In this document: positions 41,056 to 52,748 of the stretch, in pieces
How the letters are laid out: each line of letters starts with the position of its first letter
How positions within the stretch are numbered: position 1 is the stretch's first letter
Source: Phoronis australis
Taxonomy: Eukaryota; Phoronida; Phoronidae
Direction: 5' to 3'
Assembly (NCBI GenBank): GCA_002633005.1
Contig: NMRA01000731.1
Span: forward strand, 54,996-118,995
Length of the DNA stretch: 64,000 nt
Program-made: the position numbers and the translations under genes
Notes under the pieces: model-generated
Database searches by the model: none
Told to the model about the DNA's origin: nothing
What the model saw: the letters and a program-made list of their open reading frames with translations, nothing else

Positions 41056-44000
41056 TAGCCAAGTTTGTTTGTTACGAAGTTATAATGCATGATAATCTGG
41101 GTGATGTAGATAAAAGTGCATTATGATTTGTCCAGTTTCATACATCTGCATTTGGGAGGGTTTTTATCTTCAGTGCTTATCGACGTAATTATCAGCATAC
41201 TATTCATTGTGATCCCATAAAGCGATATTTCCATTGTCACAACCATGTAATTTTCTCAATGGTTATGGCACTGTGCCTGACGTTGCAGGCATGCATATGT
41301 TACAGGCTCACCGCAGAGCATAATTATGTCATTGTTACTGCACACTACAGAGGGACATTGGCAAACTATCCTGGAGTGCATATGCATTTCACGTTATCTA
41401 TGCAATTACCCGCTGGCGTAGCAATGCCTGTTTTACCTAGTGCGGCGATGACATAGCATGGCGATAACATGCAGTGCCATGTTTTACAGCCTTTAACTCT
41501 GTGCAAATGCCACAGGAAAACAATTTGGGTGTAATAACGACCACCATTGTTAAGAAAGTTGTGCTAGCTATTACCTTTCCACTTCATTAACTCAGATCTA
41601 CATCAATACAAAGGGCATGTTGAATATAGGGATCCTAAAAGTAAATGTCTGGGGCTGAGGAACTCAGAGCCCTGACCAGTGTAATTGAGAAATTCTCCAC
41701 ATTTGAACTTGAGTACTGAGACATGAATTACACTCTTGCCTTATTTCCAGGCCATGGTTCTCATCACTGTATTCCGTGCCATGTATGTCATGTTTTAAAT
41801 GACGTGGTTACCACATTTTCTGTGAGTGGTTCAGTTTTTATTACTAGAAAATGGAAAATTGGGATAACCTTTACCGGCATTTAGAGAATGGTCTCCAGAA
41901 AATCAGACCCATTTGTATCGGACTTCTGTGGTAAGTTCAACCGTCTGTACGGGTCTATTCCTTAAACTGAACCCTTTCGTAAGGATTGGACTGCTGAAAA
42001 TTATCCTGTGAAGCCTGACGCATCACAAGAGGAGATGCCATATTGTCAACAGAGACTGCATCAGTTGTAACCAATGATTTAAGAATATAGATGATATTAA
42101 AATGCATCTGTAGATTTGTAAAGTTGAAAATTTAGGATTTGGATTTTTTGTCCATAGAGGTAAGATTATTAGTCTTCATACATGCCAGTGTATTATAGTC
42201 ACGATCACGTGATGTTTATTTGAGTATGAAAAGATTTTTGCCCCGACCCACCGGGGACTCGAGTTTGACCAGTTGCAGTAGGGTTTTGGAACTTCCAAAG
42301 TGTACATTTTTGTATGAAATTTCGGTTGATAAGGCATCCTTCTTAGGGAAACTGGTTAATGACACTCTTCCGAGCAGCACGTTATGCATACCATATTGAG
42401 AGTATCTGGCGTGGGGATTCAGTGTTCATGGTATTGCACAATGCTCTGTGTTAGTCCAACCATTTCTTCTATTCACTGGTAGTTCTAGGAATTGTGCCTG
42501 TCAATACACTTTTGCTTACGTTATCACATTGCACCCTGAACCAAATTGTTTCTGACCTTTGACATCTGTTGTGTTTCCCTTCGGCAAGTTTCTTATGACC
42601 TCAGGACACGGAATCCGTATTCTGTTGGTTTTCATTCATGTTCACATATTTCCCATTACACAGTATTGATTGGAGAGCATTTTCTATTTGTTCCTTAAAA
42701 AACTGTCTGAAATTGTTTTTTACAAAAAACGATTCGTGCTAGGTGTAGGTCATCTTCGTGTTGTCATGGACACTGAGTTTAATCTCTCCCTTTGATTTCC
42801 CTTTGACAATTTATAGGAAGTTTCATGATCCTAACTGTCTTATTTAATCGTTTACATTCCACTTACACTGTGTAAGGTTGGAAGTCCATCTGAGCTAGCC
42901 TCAGCAGTTGAAGTAGGTCATGTCACTCCATTTAAGTGCTTGTCATTACACTGTACACAAAGTCTGTGATAACAGGCTTTGACCTCAGCTGGTGGTAGGG
43001 AGGCGTTGACCTTTGCCCTATTGGGATAAGGTCCGCTGTCTGAGGAGGTGTTAAATAAATTTGAGATGAAACTAAAATTTTAATTTCATTGTTGGTTTTT
43101 ATAGTTATTAAGGTTATCATTGTTATTTTATTTTTATTTTTATTGTTAGTACTGTATGTAATGTGCTATTCAGTTTGATTTTGTAGTAAAGATGTTGGTT
43201 AACAGCTAAGCTGATTGCTTCTAGAAAGCCAGAGGGGTATGAGAGTTGTCTAGATTCAGTTCATGAAATACTGGATATGACCTAAACATTGGCTATCATC
43301 ATAGTAACATCACTTGTCCAGAGGCAGACGTCCAGTGTGGCTGACAAGATTATTGGGGCTCACGATGGGGACATTTCATTTCAAGTTTTTGTCTGCTGCA
43401 TGAATTAGATTATAAGGTATCCTACCAGCATCCCATCTGCTGACATTGTTGTGAATGCCGGTCATAATAGATCATTGCAGTGTCATAGCTGTGTTGTTTT
43501 TATGGGTTGAAAAGTTAAAATATTGCCAACTTAAAATAACTGTAATAGAAATGGCAAGTTGGGCTATGTCCACCTTCAGGAATTTGGTAATATGATACAG
43601 GCTTAACTTAATGTCTACTGGCCAAATGGGACTTGGAAAAATTCCCAGGTCTCCAAACAGAATTATGAGGTCACCAAACCTTGGCATGAGTTGAAATGAT
43701 ATAAACCAGATATCCACCATGAAAAACTGGCAACTCAGGGAGTGTCTTGTGTTGTACCTCAGTGAGATTGCGTGCTCCGATGTGTGTACATGACGATTTG
43801 TTGGCAACTTGAGATTTCTACCTGGTCCCCAATCAAAATCTGAGGTCGCATTCGCAACTTGCAAGTTGTCAAGTAGTATGGCGCAATGTTATGTTATTAT
43901 GACTGGTATTCCTCTCCAATGATGAAAAAATTCTCCTAAAAGAATAGAACCACTTATGCACTAACATTAATTTTGGCTACTTGAGGCATTGCTTGATGGA

Positions 44001-45220
44001 ATTGGCGGAGGCCAGGGGGATTTTCTCCCTCAGGCTTAATAATCCACTCTCAGAAGGTACAGGCATTTTTCCCTCAGGTGAGCGAGAGCCCTGTACTGTA
44101 TTGTTAAAAATGCTCACATCTTGTTGTATTTGTTGATGACAACTCCACAATAACAATTGTGCAAATAAAGTTTTCTTATTTAATATTAAAAATTTAACTA
44201 AATAAGATTTCGCAATTCCACCATATTGTGTAAAAACTTAACCCTAATTGATTACCAGTAGTGTGTGGAGTTTCAGTGATACCTGGGGCNTACTGTTGTT
44301 TGTTATAACAATTTGTTATTTCTGATGGGAGTTTCTTGATGATCAATTAAACCCGATTGCCATATGAATAGTTACTCCTGTGACCCACCCGTTGTAATGT
44401 ATGCTACCAAGTTTTCCAGGTAGGAATGACAGAGTGTGGTATGAATGATGGACAACTTGAAAGGTAGATTTTTCCTTCAAGCACAGTCATTTGTCTGTGA
44501 AGAATTTTAATTAATTAGTGCAATACTTTAATTTGTTATATCTCATTTGACATTAATTACAATTAGTAACATATATAATAAATATCCATATACAGTACAC
44601 ACCAAAAATAATCAGACTGGACATAGTGACGCATTTATTCCCTGTGCTTACGGTTGAATGCTAGCATGAAACTAGCTATCCGTCACGACGGGGGACGAAG
44701 AGAAATTCTCCAAAAAGTTACTAAGTGGGAAACTATTCAGTAGTCCTGCAGTTAGGATCCAGTCAATCATAAGCAAACCTTGTGATAACACCTCCGTCAA
44801 AATTAAATCAGGTAATGCGTGAGTAAATAAGATTTTAGTGTGGCCATACTTTTAAAATGCAACACCTGCTTTAAAGCGTTCTTAGGAGAATGATTGCTCT
44901 TTCCTCCGGGGCATGAGTCTATGCATATTTTGCAAATGGGGTATTATTTGAAATTCATAATTTTGCAACGAAATATCGTGTATGCTGGCGCTGTTCTTCC
45001 TAACATGTTAAAACTACATCGGCGCTTGTGCTATGGAAACAAATGAGAGTTCGTCACACTGATCGAAGACAGTTAAAATTTCACTGATTTTGCCACGACT
45101 TGAGAAAACCCAGCACAATTGTAGTTTCAAAAGGTTTACGGCCCCCAGAAGCTTAAATTTTTATACATAACTGAATTTTGCAAACCTTTGTAGCACTATG
45201 GAGAAAAGAGGTTTTCAATC
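41056..45220. other. intron, nothing firm
   Basis: Single-N gap at 44290. About 43796-43870 shares CAAAATCTGAGGTCGCATT and flanking GGCAACTTG strings with about 56420-56485. 41190-41460 is richer in possible homeodomain/POU sites (GCATAATTATG, GTGCATATGCATTT). No exon was recognised; the 130-codon minus frame at 43472-43864 has no family resemblance. Confidence 0.4.
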
Positions 45221-45226
45221 AATGAT

Positions 45227-45241
45227 CAGCAGGTGGCGCTA
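45227..45241 (+). promoter_or_regulatory. CTCF-like motif
   Basis: CAGCAGGTGGCGCTA is close to the known CTCF core on the + strand. Motif resemblance only. Confidence 0.45.
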
Positions 45242-45560
45242 CTTGAAAGTGCATAGTCAATAAATCAGCAATATGGAGAAGATGGAGGCCAGCCCTGTGA
45301 TAAAATATTTTTTTATTAAAAAGGTTATTAATGAAAGAAATTCATGCAGACTTGATGAATACTCTTGGAAAGTAGTTTGGTCTGCTGCAATAAGAAGTGG
45401 GTAGCTTGATCGACAGACATGTGACAGTCATCGTGTAGCAGAAACCTCAGGCATATTACTATTAGGGCTGGAGTTTATGCTGTTTTAGAATATTGATATG
45501 AGCAAACACTGCAGTACAAGATGTATGTTCAAACACTGAGCAGTCATCAGATTTTGAAGA

Positions 45561-46716
45561 TGCTATGGATTTACCTCTAATCCTGAATTGAAAAGCCAAA
45601 AGCAAACAGTGGAATCGTGCCAAGAATTGTACATGACACCTGGCTTACCTCAAAATCCAACTGCTGCCTGGTGGTTTGGTAATTGGCCCAATTATGTTGA
45701 ACACCCAGCAGAATTAATGGGAAGAATAATTAATGCAATGTTAAACAAACATTTTAGGTTGTAAAAGTCGCATTCCGTTGTCTAATTTTCAAAATTCAAA
45801 AACCTTACCACATGTGCTTTTCATGAACTATTCAAATACGGTATACTATTTACAAACATTCAAAATGAAAATTTGGAAATACTATTGTCTCCCTTAATGT
45901 GATTTTGATGGTCTCATTATCTGAGGAACAATAACATCAGCAGCCTGAGGCAATTTAATTAACCACAACAGCATTGTTCTTTGATCTGAACCGGCAGAGT
46001 CTTTGGTGTGCAAACCAGTCAAGTTGCCCAATCTGGACCGGTCAGGGTGTCAACATAGGATTTTTTCATGACATGCTTGTTCTGCAAGTCCCAAAAAGGA
46101 GGTGACATCTGTTGGAACGTGTTGACTTTTATGTTTTAAGACAGGGAAAGAATGCTTAATGATTGACTTCTTGAAAGAGGTCATCATTTCTTGCTACCTT
46201 GTACTTTAAGGCCAATAGATTTGTACAAGAACCGTCATTACCCATCAACCCTCAGATATCTCGAACACTGATCTAAAGCTCCTTTTGTGTGGAGCATAGT
46301 AATTATTCCATTTGTGGATATTAGTTCAAGTCAGTCTAAAGCACTGTTTGAAATAACTCTATGAAGCATGGTACATAATTGGTGTGCGGGTCCTGATGCA
46401 GGACAAAAGATTGCAGAGGACTTTAATTAACAATGAACTTGATGGATATCTGGATTTGCCTGTCTTCTGGAGCTGACACTAATTATGAGAGACATTTGTA
46501 ATAAACTGCTACTGTAATTCACCCTTATATTTGCTCCCAATGCCCCTATAAGCGCCCCCCACGCGTTTTTAGACTTTGCTAAAATAATGCCTTACTTACA
46601 GTTCTAAAATTCTACAGTAACATCTTCAATTTATCAATAAGATCCGACAGTCCTGAAAAAAATTGTGTGCGGAAATTGTAGACCACTAGCCTCCGTCGCC
46701 GCTATGTCAGTATTTA
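45561..46716 (+). repeat. 1.16-kb duplication copy 1 (WWFGNWP family plus start of TACYGTA transposon)
   Basis: Nearly identical to 46920-48075. Begins TGCTATGGATTTACC and ends TATGTCAGTATTTA at the N. The first 203 bp are open and encode a 67-residue C-terminus with PTAAWWFGNWPNYVE and a KHFRL end, then TAA... sequence outside the frame. From about 46510 the left end of the TACYGTA transposon begins and is cut off by the gap. Confidence 0.9.
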
Positions 46717-46717
46717 N
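46717..46717. other. single-N gap between duplicated segments
   Basis: Copy 1 stops exactly here, in a sequence (CAGTATTTA) that continues without break at about 48076. Same signature as the gap at 13531. Confidence 0.9.
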
Positions 46718-46919
46718 TCTTTGTTGCATTAGTAACTGGTCTTGGCTAATATTATCATTTTATGGCCTGGTCATCCATTCAGCCAAAAGTAGTTCCAGAG
46801 GTGGCTTATCAGCCAATTATTCACGCATGCTGACTCACAATAGAAGCCTGATAAGGGTGAAGGTGGATAAATGTGGTGTTCCTACAGTTTCTTGTTTTAG
46901 TGGATGTGTTCATGACATG
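46718..46919 (+). mobile_element. about 200-bp dispersed repeat, copy 1
   Basis: Matches the reverse complement of 63737-63939 almost exactly, from TCTTTGTTGCAT to GATGTGTTCATGACATG, then both sequences diverge. It sits between the two 1.16-kb copies and is missing in front of copy 1. Both copies keep a frame reading MLTHNRSLIRVKVDKCGVPT, which matches no family I know. The left border is obscured by the N. Confidence 0.8.
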
Positions 46920-48075
46920 TGCTATGGATTTACCTCTAATCCTCAATTGAAAAGCCAAAAGCAAACATTGGAATCATGCCAAGAATTGTACATGACACCT
47001 GGCTTACCTCAAAATCCAACTGCTGCCTGGTGGTTTGGTAATTGGCCCAATTATGTTGAACAGTCAGCAGAATTAATGGGAAGAATAATTAATGAAATGT
47101 TAAAGAAACATTTTAGGTTGTAAAAGTCGCATTCCGTTGTCTAATTTTCAAAATTCAAAAACCTTACCACATGTGCTTTTCATGAACTATTCAAATACGG
47201 TATGCTATTTACAAACTTTCAAAAGGAAAATTTGGAAATACTATTGTCTCCCCTAATGTGATTTTGATGGTCTCATTATCTAAGGAACAATAACATCAGC
47301 AGCCTGAGGCAATTTAATTAACCACAACAGCATTGTTCTTTGATCTGAACCTGCAGAGTCTTTGGTGTGCAAACCAGTCAAGTTGCCCAATCTCGACCGG
47401 TCAGCGTGTCAACGTAGGATTTTTTCATGACATGCTTGTTCTGCAAGTCCCAAAAAGGAGGTGACATCTGTTGGAACGTGTTGACTTTTATGTTTTAAGA
47501 CAGGGAAAGAATGCTTAATGATTGACTTCTTGAAGGAGGTCATCATTTCTTGCTACCTTGTACTTTAAGGCCAATAGATTTGTACAAGAACCGTCATTAC
47601 CCATCAACCCTCAGATATCTGGAACACTGATCTAAAGCTCCTTTTGTGTGGAGCATAGTAATTATTCCATTTGTGGATATTAATTCAGGTCAGTCTAAAG
47701 CACTGTTTGAAATAACTCTGTGAAGCATGGTACATAATTGGTGTGCGGGTCCTGATGCAGGACAAAAGATTGCAGAAGACTTTAATTAACAATGAACTTG
47801 ATGGATATCTGGATTTGCCTGTCTTCTGGAGCTGACACTAATTATGAGAGACATTTGTAATAAACTGCTACTGTAATTCACCCTTATATTTGCTCCCAAT
47901 GCCCCTATAAGCGTCCCCCACGCGTTTTTAGACTTTGCTAAAATAATGCCTTACTTACAGTTCTAAAATTCTACAGTAACATCTTCAATTTATCAATAAG
48001 ATCCGACAGTCCTGAAAAAAATTGTGTGCGGAAATTGTAGACCACTAGCCTCCGTCGCCGCTATGTCAGTATTTA
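46920..48075 (+). repeat. 1.16-kb duplication copy 2
   Basis: Second copy of 45561-46716. In the 67-codon WWFGNWP frame the copies differ at six amino-acid-changing sites (E/Q, V/L, H/Q, P/S, A/E, N/K) and one silent site, so no purifying selection on a protein is visible. At its 3' end it runs on into the rest of the TACYGTA transposon. Confidence 0.9.
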
Positions 48076-49163
48076 ACTGTGACTATATGCTTAAAGCTTC
48101 CGCCGTGCTTCAAAAAGAGCGTAAAAATAAGTTTTGCTGATCTTGCAAGGGACATGTCCTATTATGGTCTGGCTTTCCAGAACAGACGCAGCGTACTTGT
48201 CAAAGGGATTGTATTGTATTGTAATCCCGTACAGATCTTCTCCCTCAGCAAAAATCCAAATCTCTTTGTACACGTGAAAACCACGAATAGACGACTAATA
48301 GAAACTTGACCTTTGTGGCTAGGAAGCGCGCTACATTCAAGAATCTGTCATCGAAGATTAGTCTTCAGGAGCTATCTATTTATGAAACGGGTAGCCTAGC
48401 ATCGGCAAAAAATAAATACTGGCAGTTATTTCCGAAAGTTTCTAATACCGTAAAAAACGTTTGCATTATTTTTAAGGGGAAATTATTAGATTAGTCGTAA
48501 TTGGTGTTTTTAAAGTCAAAATGACCCATTGATAGTGAACACTTCTGCACCCTTACACCCCCGAATCTTCCGAAAAATAACTGTTAGGCTGTCGCGCATC
48601 CAGTCACCTGGTGACTCTGAATGACATTGGCCTTACCGAGACAATTCTCAAAATTTTTTAGCAGATGAGATCAACAAGTGCTAAATAAAACGGATCGTTG
48701 CATCGCGTTTTTCTCGTGTTACGTAGTACAATCTTGCGCAGGTTTGGACTTAATATGTAGTAGTTAATCCCGACTCCACAGGAACTTAAAAATCTTAGGG
48801 ACGCTATTTTGAAAACTTAAGGAGGATATCGGGTAATTTGTTGAGTCAAAACTATATTTTTCTCAATTTCAAGTTGACCTATCGCCGGTCGCCAGGCATC
48901 AGTTGGCGAGTTTTCGCACTGGGATTTTCTGAAAAAAGCTCGTAATTTAACAATAAAGTTTGATATAGCAATGCACTGCAATTTTGTAGAAACTCTGTCA
49001 TAGGTTACAGATGCGTCACAGCGTAAATTTGCTGAATTCTGGCTTACGATTTCACATGTTTCGGAGACCGGGTTTCAACCATTTTTGGGCTATAATAAGA
49101 GCCCCCCCTTCCTGAAGCAAATTTTTCTAAGTGCCCTGGGTACCTATTAGGGTGAATACGGTA
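47869..49163 (+). mobile_element. TACYGTA-ended DNA transposon, copy C (about 1.3 kb, both ends present)
   Basis: Ends TACTGTAATTCACCCTTATA (left) and, read backwards, TACCGTATTCACCCTAATA (right) form imperfect 18-20-bp inverted repeats. Compared with copy A (33777-34789, opposite orientation) it has an extra centre of about 550 bp (48085-48630). The centre holds frames of 76 and 62 codons (48079-48309, 48306-48494) with no transposase resemblance. Likely non-autonomous. A TA target duplication is possible but not certain. Confidence 0.8.
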
Positions 49164-49428
49164 CTCATCAGCAAATTGAAGAAGGCAATCAAAGAAGAAA
49201 TGCTTGGAACTGGAGTGCAGTTGCTTCTAGACAATGGCACCAACCCCACTGACAGTAGGAGGTGGCTGTAAACCAATGCAGTTTTAAATGAAAATTAACA
49301 TGTTTCCATCTGTATTTGCCAGATTCAAAATTGAAATCTTTCCTGCATGGGCACCATTACTGTAGCAATGATGGTGTAATAGATACCGTTGACAGATATT
49401 TAGGGGCTGGGAGTCATTAAAAAAACCT

Positions 49429-49976
49429 GAAGCGTGTTCAACAGAGTGAGCGCCCGCTAACGTGTACTCGCGAACACAAGGAACAGCTCCTGAACAGCTG
49501 TGAGCGCTCACTGTGCGATCCAGTATGGCGACTCTGAAGCAGATTGTGTTGAACATCTTAGCCGATGAGCTTAACACTAACAGTTCTTCCTATGGAGTAC
49601 TGAGCGATAAATATGATTAATCTTTGCCAATAATTATAAATATCGGCAGCCCAAGACAACAACCGTGAAGGCTTTGGCCCGACAAGAATCGAAAATTACG
49701 TCGAGGAAACTGTTCCTCGCTACAGCGACCCGCAATTTAAGTCGCAGTTTCGGATGAGTCAGTCAACTTTTGAGGTTAGTTTTTGTGTTGCAGAACCATA
49801 ATTAATGGGTTCATATGTTGCAGACGTGAAGCCTTTGCAGGACGCCATCTTGGAAATCTAAGCGAACATGCTCTCGAGGTTGTTCGCGAGCGCTTGCGAG
49901 CGCTAACGTGAACACAGCTGTTCAGGACGAAGGCGCTCAAATCGCTCGCGGGCGCTCACTCTATTGAACACGCTTC
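49429..49976 (+). mobile_element. PIF/Harbinger-derived deletion element
   Basis: Terminal inverted repeats begin GAAGCGTGTTCAA, then C/T, then AGAGTGAGCGCCCGC (about 29 bp, one mismatch). Both ends carry subterminal CTGAACAGCTGT and GAGCGCTCGC motifs, as transposase-binding repeats do. The interior retains the 5' part of a Harbinger-type transposase (see next entry) and no DDE core, so it is an internal-deletion derivative needing a helper. The block is strikingly CpG-rich. The expected 3-bp target duplication is not evident. Confidence 0.8.
49525..49774 (+). pseudogene. Harbinger-type transposase N-terminal remnant
   Basis: The ATG at 49525 opens MATLKQIVLNILADELN and runs to a TAA at 49618-49620. 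A second frame, 49649-49774, reads RIENYVEETVPRYSDPQF then FRMSQSTFE and meets a donor-like gttagt at 49775. The (Y/F)-x-FRMS-x-x-(T)FE segment is typical of the N-terminal part of PIF/Harbinger (HARBI1-like) transposases. The catalytic DDE region is absent. A small intron or a frameshift must separate the two frames; GGCAG at 49644-49648 could be an acceptor. Confidence 0.7.
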
Positions 49977-50445
49977 TAAGATATTTTCTTAGCCTCATTG
50001 TATGGACTTCAGTCATATGGTGATTAATGTACACGACACGTGGACAGTGATTGGCTGTATGACTGACATTCAGCGCATAACATTCACCACCATAAGATTC
50101 ACCACCGAGGGGAAATCGAAAGTACCCGAGTTGTTCTCGATGTGGTTAAGATGTTAGAGCTTGCTCCAAGAGGGGATTGCAAAACATGAGCAATGGTGGA
50201 ATAAGTGTGTCAGAATTGAAGGAGAGTGTTGGAAAAAATAAATGCTAAATTGTGTTTCTTGTGTTGGTGGCTGGGGATTTTTTAACGATGCCTCTGTGAT
50301 GGACTGTTGTGGATGCATCAAAAGATTGTGAGAAAATATAACCGCTGGTGTGACGCGTCGTGTCAAGTCATTACCTGTCATGGTCTGCCGGAATGAGGTA
50401 GAAAAAATTCTATAGAGGGAACTGACTTGTCATAAAAAAATAATG

Positions 50446-50537
50446 GTCGGATATATTGTGTCTGTATTTTGAGAACCAGTTTCTTCCATTGACGGCCATC
50501 AAACTGGCTGTAGAAGTACGCGCACATTATATCCGAC
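50446..50537. mobile_element. 92-bp hairpin MITE, copy 2 of the 6.4-kb family
   Basis: Ends GTCGGATATATTGTG and CGCACATTATATCCGAC form inverted repeats. The inside (TATTTTGAGAACCAGTTT, GGCCATCAAACTGGCT) matches 6374-6444. Confidence 0.75.
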
Positions 50538-52586
50538 TTGCCAAAAGAACACAATGGTGTGCATTTTCTTTTGGCATGGACTGTAATTTAATGTTATATT
50601 GCGAAATTCATTTGCAAAGTTGGCCTTCAGACTGATCCTAGATGTATAATTTCTAATCTAATGTAGATTGCTAACTAATATTACAAAAGAGTAACATGTG
50701 GTTAGCCAATGACTTATTTGATATGATATTCAATTAGTTAGCAAGTTTTACAAAAAATAGTGTCCTGTCAATCCAGACTTTGCAAAATGGAAAATGCTGC
50801 CATTCTGCCTATTCAACTGTCAGTAACTCACCCGTTTCCATTGTTAAAAACACTACTCAGTGAACTCTTAAATTGCTTTGGAATTTGTCGCTGATACAGC
50901 ATGCTCATAGAAGCAATTTGAAAGTATGGACATGTCCTCGAGTACTTAAACTGACCGAACTTAATCAGTTGTAAATTGTAGGTAGCCATTTACCAAAGTT
51001 GGGTGTCAGTTTAAGTATAGGTTATAGTACATGGACCGCCAACTCCGTATACTTTCAATGGACGAAATATGTGCTCTTACAGAAGCAATGACGTCATTAT
51101 TCACTATCAACACCTGGCCAAATTTTCCGGCAAGTACGTTGTCTGCTAATCATGGTCAGCTGTTGTGTCGTCACAATACACCGGAAACTGAAACGGATAA
51201 TTTAGGATTGTGGTGCCTACTCTAGGATAGTACGCAAGAAAATGCCGGAGTTGCGAATCTGTTGTCTCTATGGTTTAAGTTAGGAATAAACTTTGTTCCC
51301 AAGACCTGCAGTAAAAGCTCACCAATTTCACACAAATATAATTTGCCAAGTGGAAGACTGGTCTTTTTCATTTTTCAAACGCTCTTGACATTAGGAATGC
51401 CCAAAGTTTCTCAAAACATTGTCTGGCGGTAGCTGTGATAAAGGGTTTATTTTGTGTTACTCATACGAAACATGGAAAAATGATGTATCACTGGATGGAC
51501 AGTTTCTATTTGTGGTTATCAACTGTCTTTCACTACATAACAATTGGTTCTGGACCACTCACTCAGGCTCGAAAGGTTCAGTAACTGTAATTATTTCTTA
51601 ATTTTATTTGTCGCCATAGCATTGAAGTTTCTATTGCCTGATCAAATAGTTTTCTAAATAGCTATTTCAAGTTACAAAAACATCTTATACCCGTGTTGTA
51701 TACACGATACTTAATATTGCGGTGATTACTGAGCTGCGTTGCATGGCTGGGGGGCATGGGTAGAAAATGGCACGACTCGAATATAAAGCATTCTGCAAAT
51801 GGTATTAGAACAAGAATTTGAACACGTTTCGTTATCTAGGTATGTGTTACGTTCTTGGTTTACTGATTGCCATGTGGCGCAATATTGTTTTTACAGCTTT
51901 GCTTTGTATGTAGTTACGCACAATTAGGTCCCTATTAAGTACTGGTTGTTTACCTGGGTTTAACTGTAGGTGATGGGGGCTGATAGTGATAGATGGCTCA
52001 CAGATTTTCTGCTATCCTGGTAGGTGACCTTACCTCTCGTGCTCTGTTCACTTTCTGTGGTCATTTTACAGCCATTGATTTGATCTAATTTCGCAGCGAT
52101 TACAGAATGTCTCCTATTAATCTTTTTGCTCCAAAATCTTGTTTTGTAACTAAGAACATCTGTAGATGTTAAACTGAACTTAATTCGCAGGGGTTGGAAG
52201 TAAACACTGAAATAAAATTTTTAAGGAATCTTTATGAATAAAAGATTTTATATGAAATTGAATGATGTGACCCAGACATTAACGTCAACAATAGACTCAT
52301 ATTGGTAAATCAAACAATTATTTGTTATTGTAGTGGAGAAATGGGGGGTTTAATTTTCCTTAGTTTCGGTCAATAGTGGAAATTCTGTTATTTCTGGAAA
52401 TTGTTAATGAATACAACCGTTATTTTTGCTGTGTTATTAGGTAATGTGTGCAGAGCACAAGAAAACAGTGCACGAGTCATTATGTGTATATCGATAACTT
52501 TGAAAACTTGAGTTTTTATCTGTAATACATTTTTGAGCTCCGTAATAGTAGTTTTGACTTTGTATTTTTGTACAGTTAACTGAATA
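50538..52586. other. intron, nothing recognised
   Basis: Short frames only (for example 51031-51225 and 51419-51601); no exon borders or known motifs. Confidence 0.45.
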
Positions 52587-52748
52587 TACCGTACTTGTCT
52601 GGGTTGCCGCCCATGCTTGGCTTACCGCCCACCCCCGAAATTTTCAATTTTTCAATTTTAAGCGCCCATGCTCTGCTTACCGCCCACCCCCTGTTTTTTT
52701 AGTTTCCCAATTTAAGCACCTTGGGCGGTAACCCGGACGAGTACGGTA
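52587..52748. mobile_element. 162-bp MITE with 27-bp inverted ends
   Basis: The left end TACCGTACTTGTCTGGGTT and right end read backwards TACCGTACTCGTCCGGGTT match with a few changes and run on into GCCGCCCA/ACCGCCCA. A TA flanks each side. Inside, GCCCATGCT-GGCTTACCGCCC occurs twice about 53 bp apart, an internal duplication. Confidence 0.9.

Noticed and set aside
43472-43864. 130-codon minus frame
   Set aside because: No recognisable motif, and part of it lies in a short dispersed repeat shared with 56.4 kb.
46665-47123. 152-codon + frame reading through the N at 46717
   Set aside because: It is a fusion of a transposon end, a gap, a 200-bp repeat and the WWFGNWP repeat, so it is not a gene.
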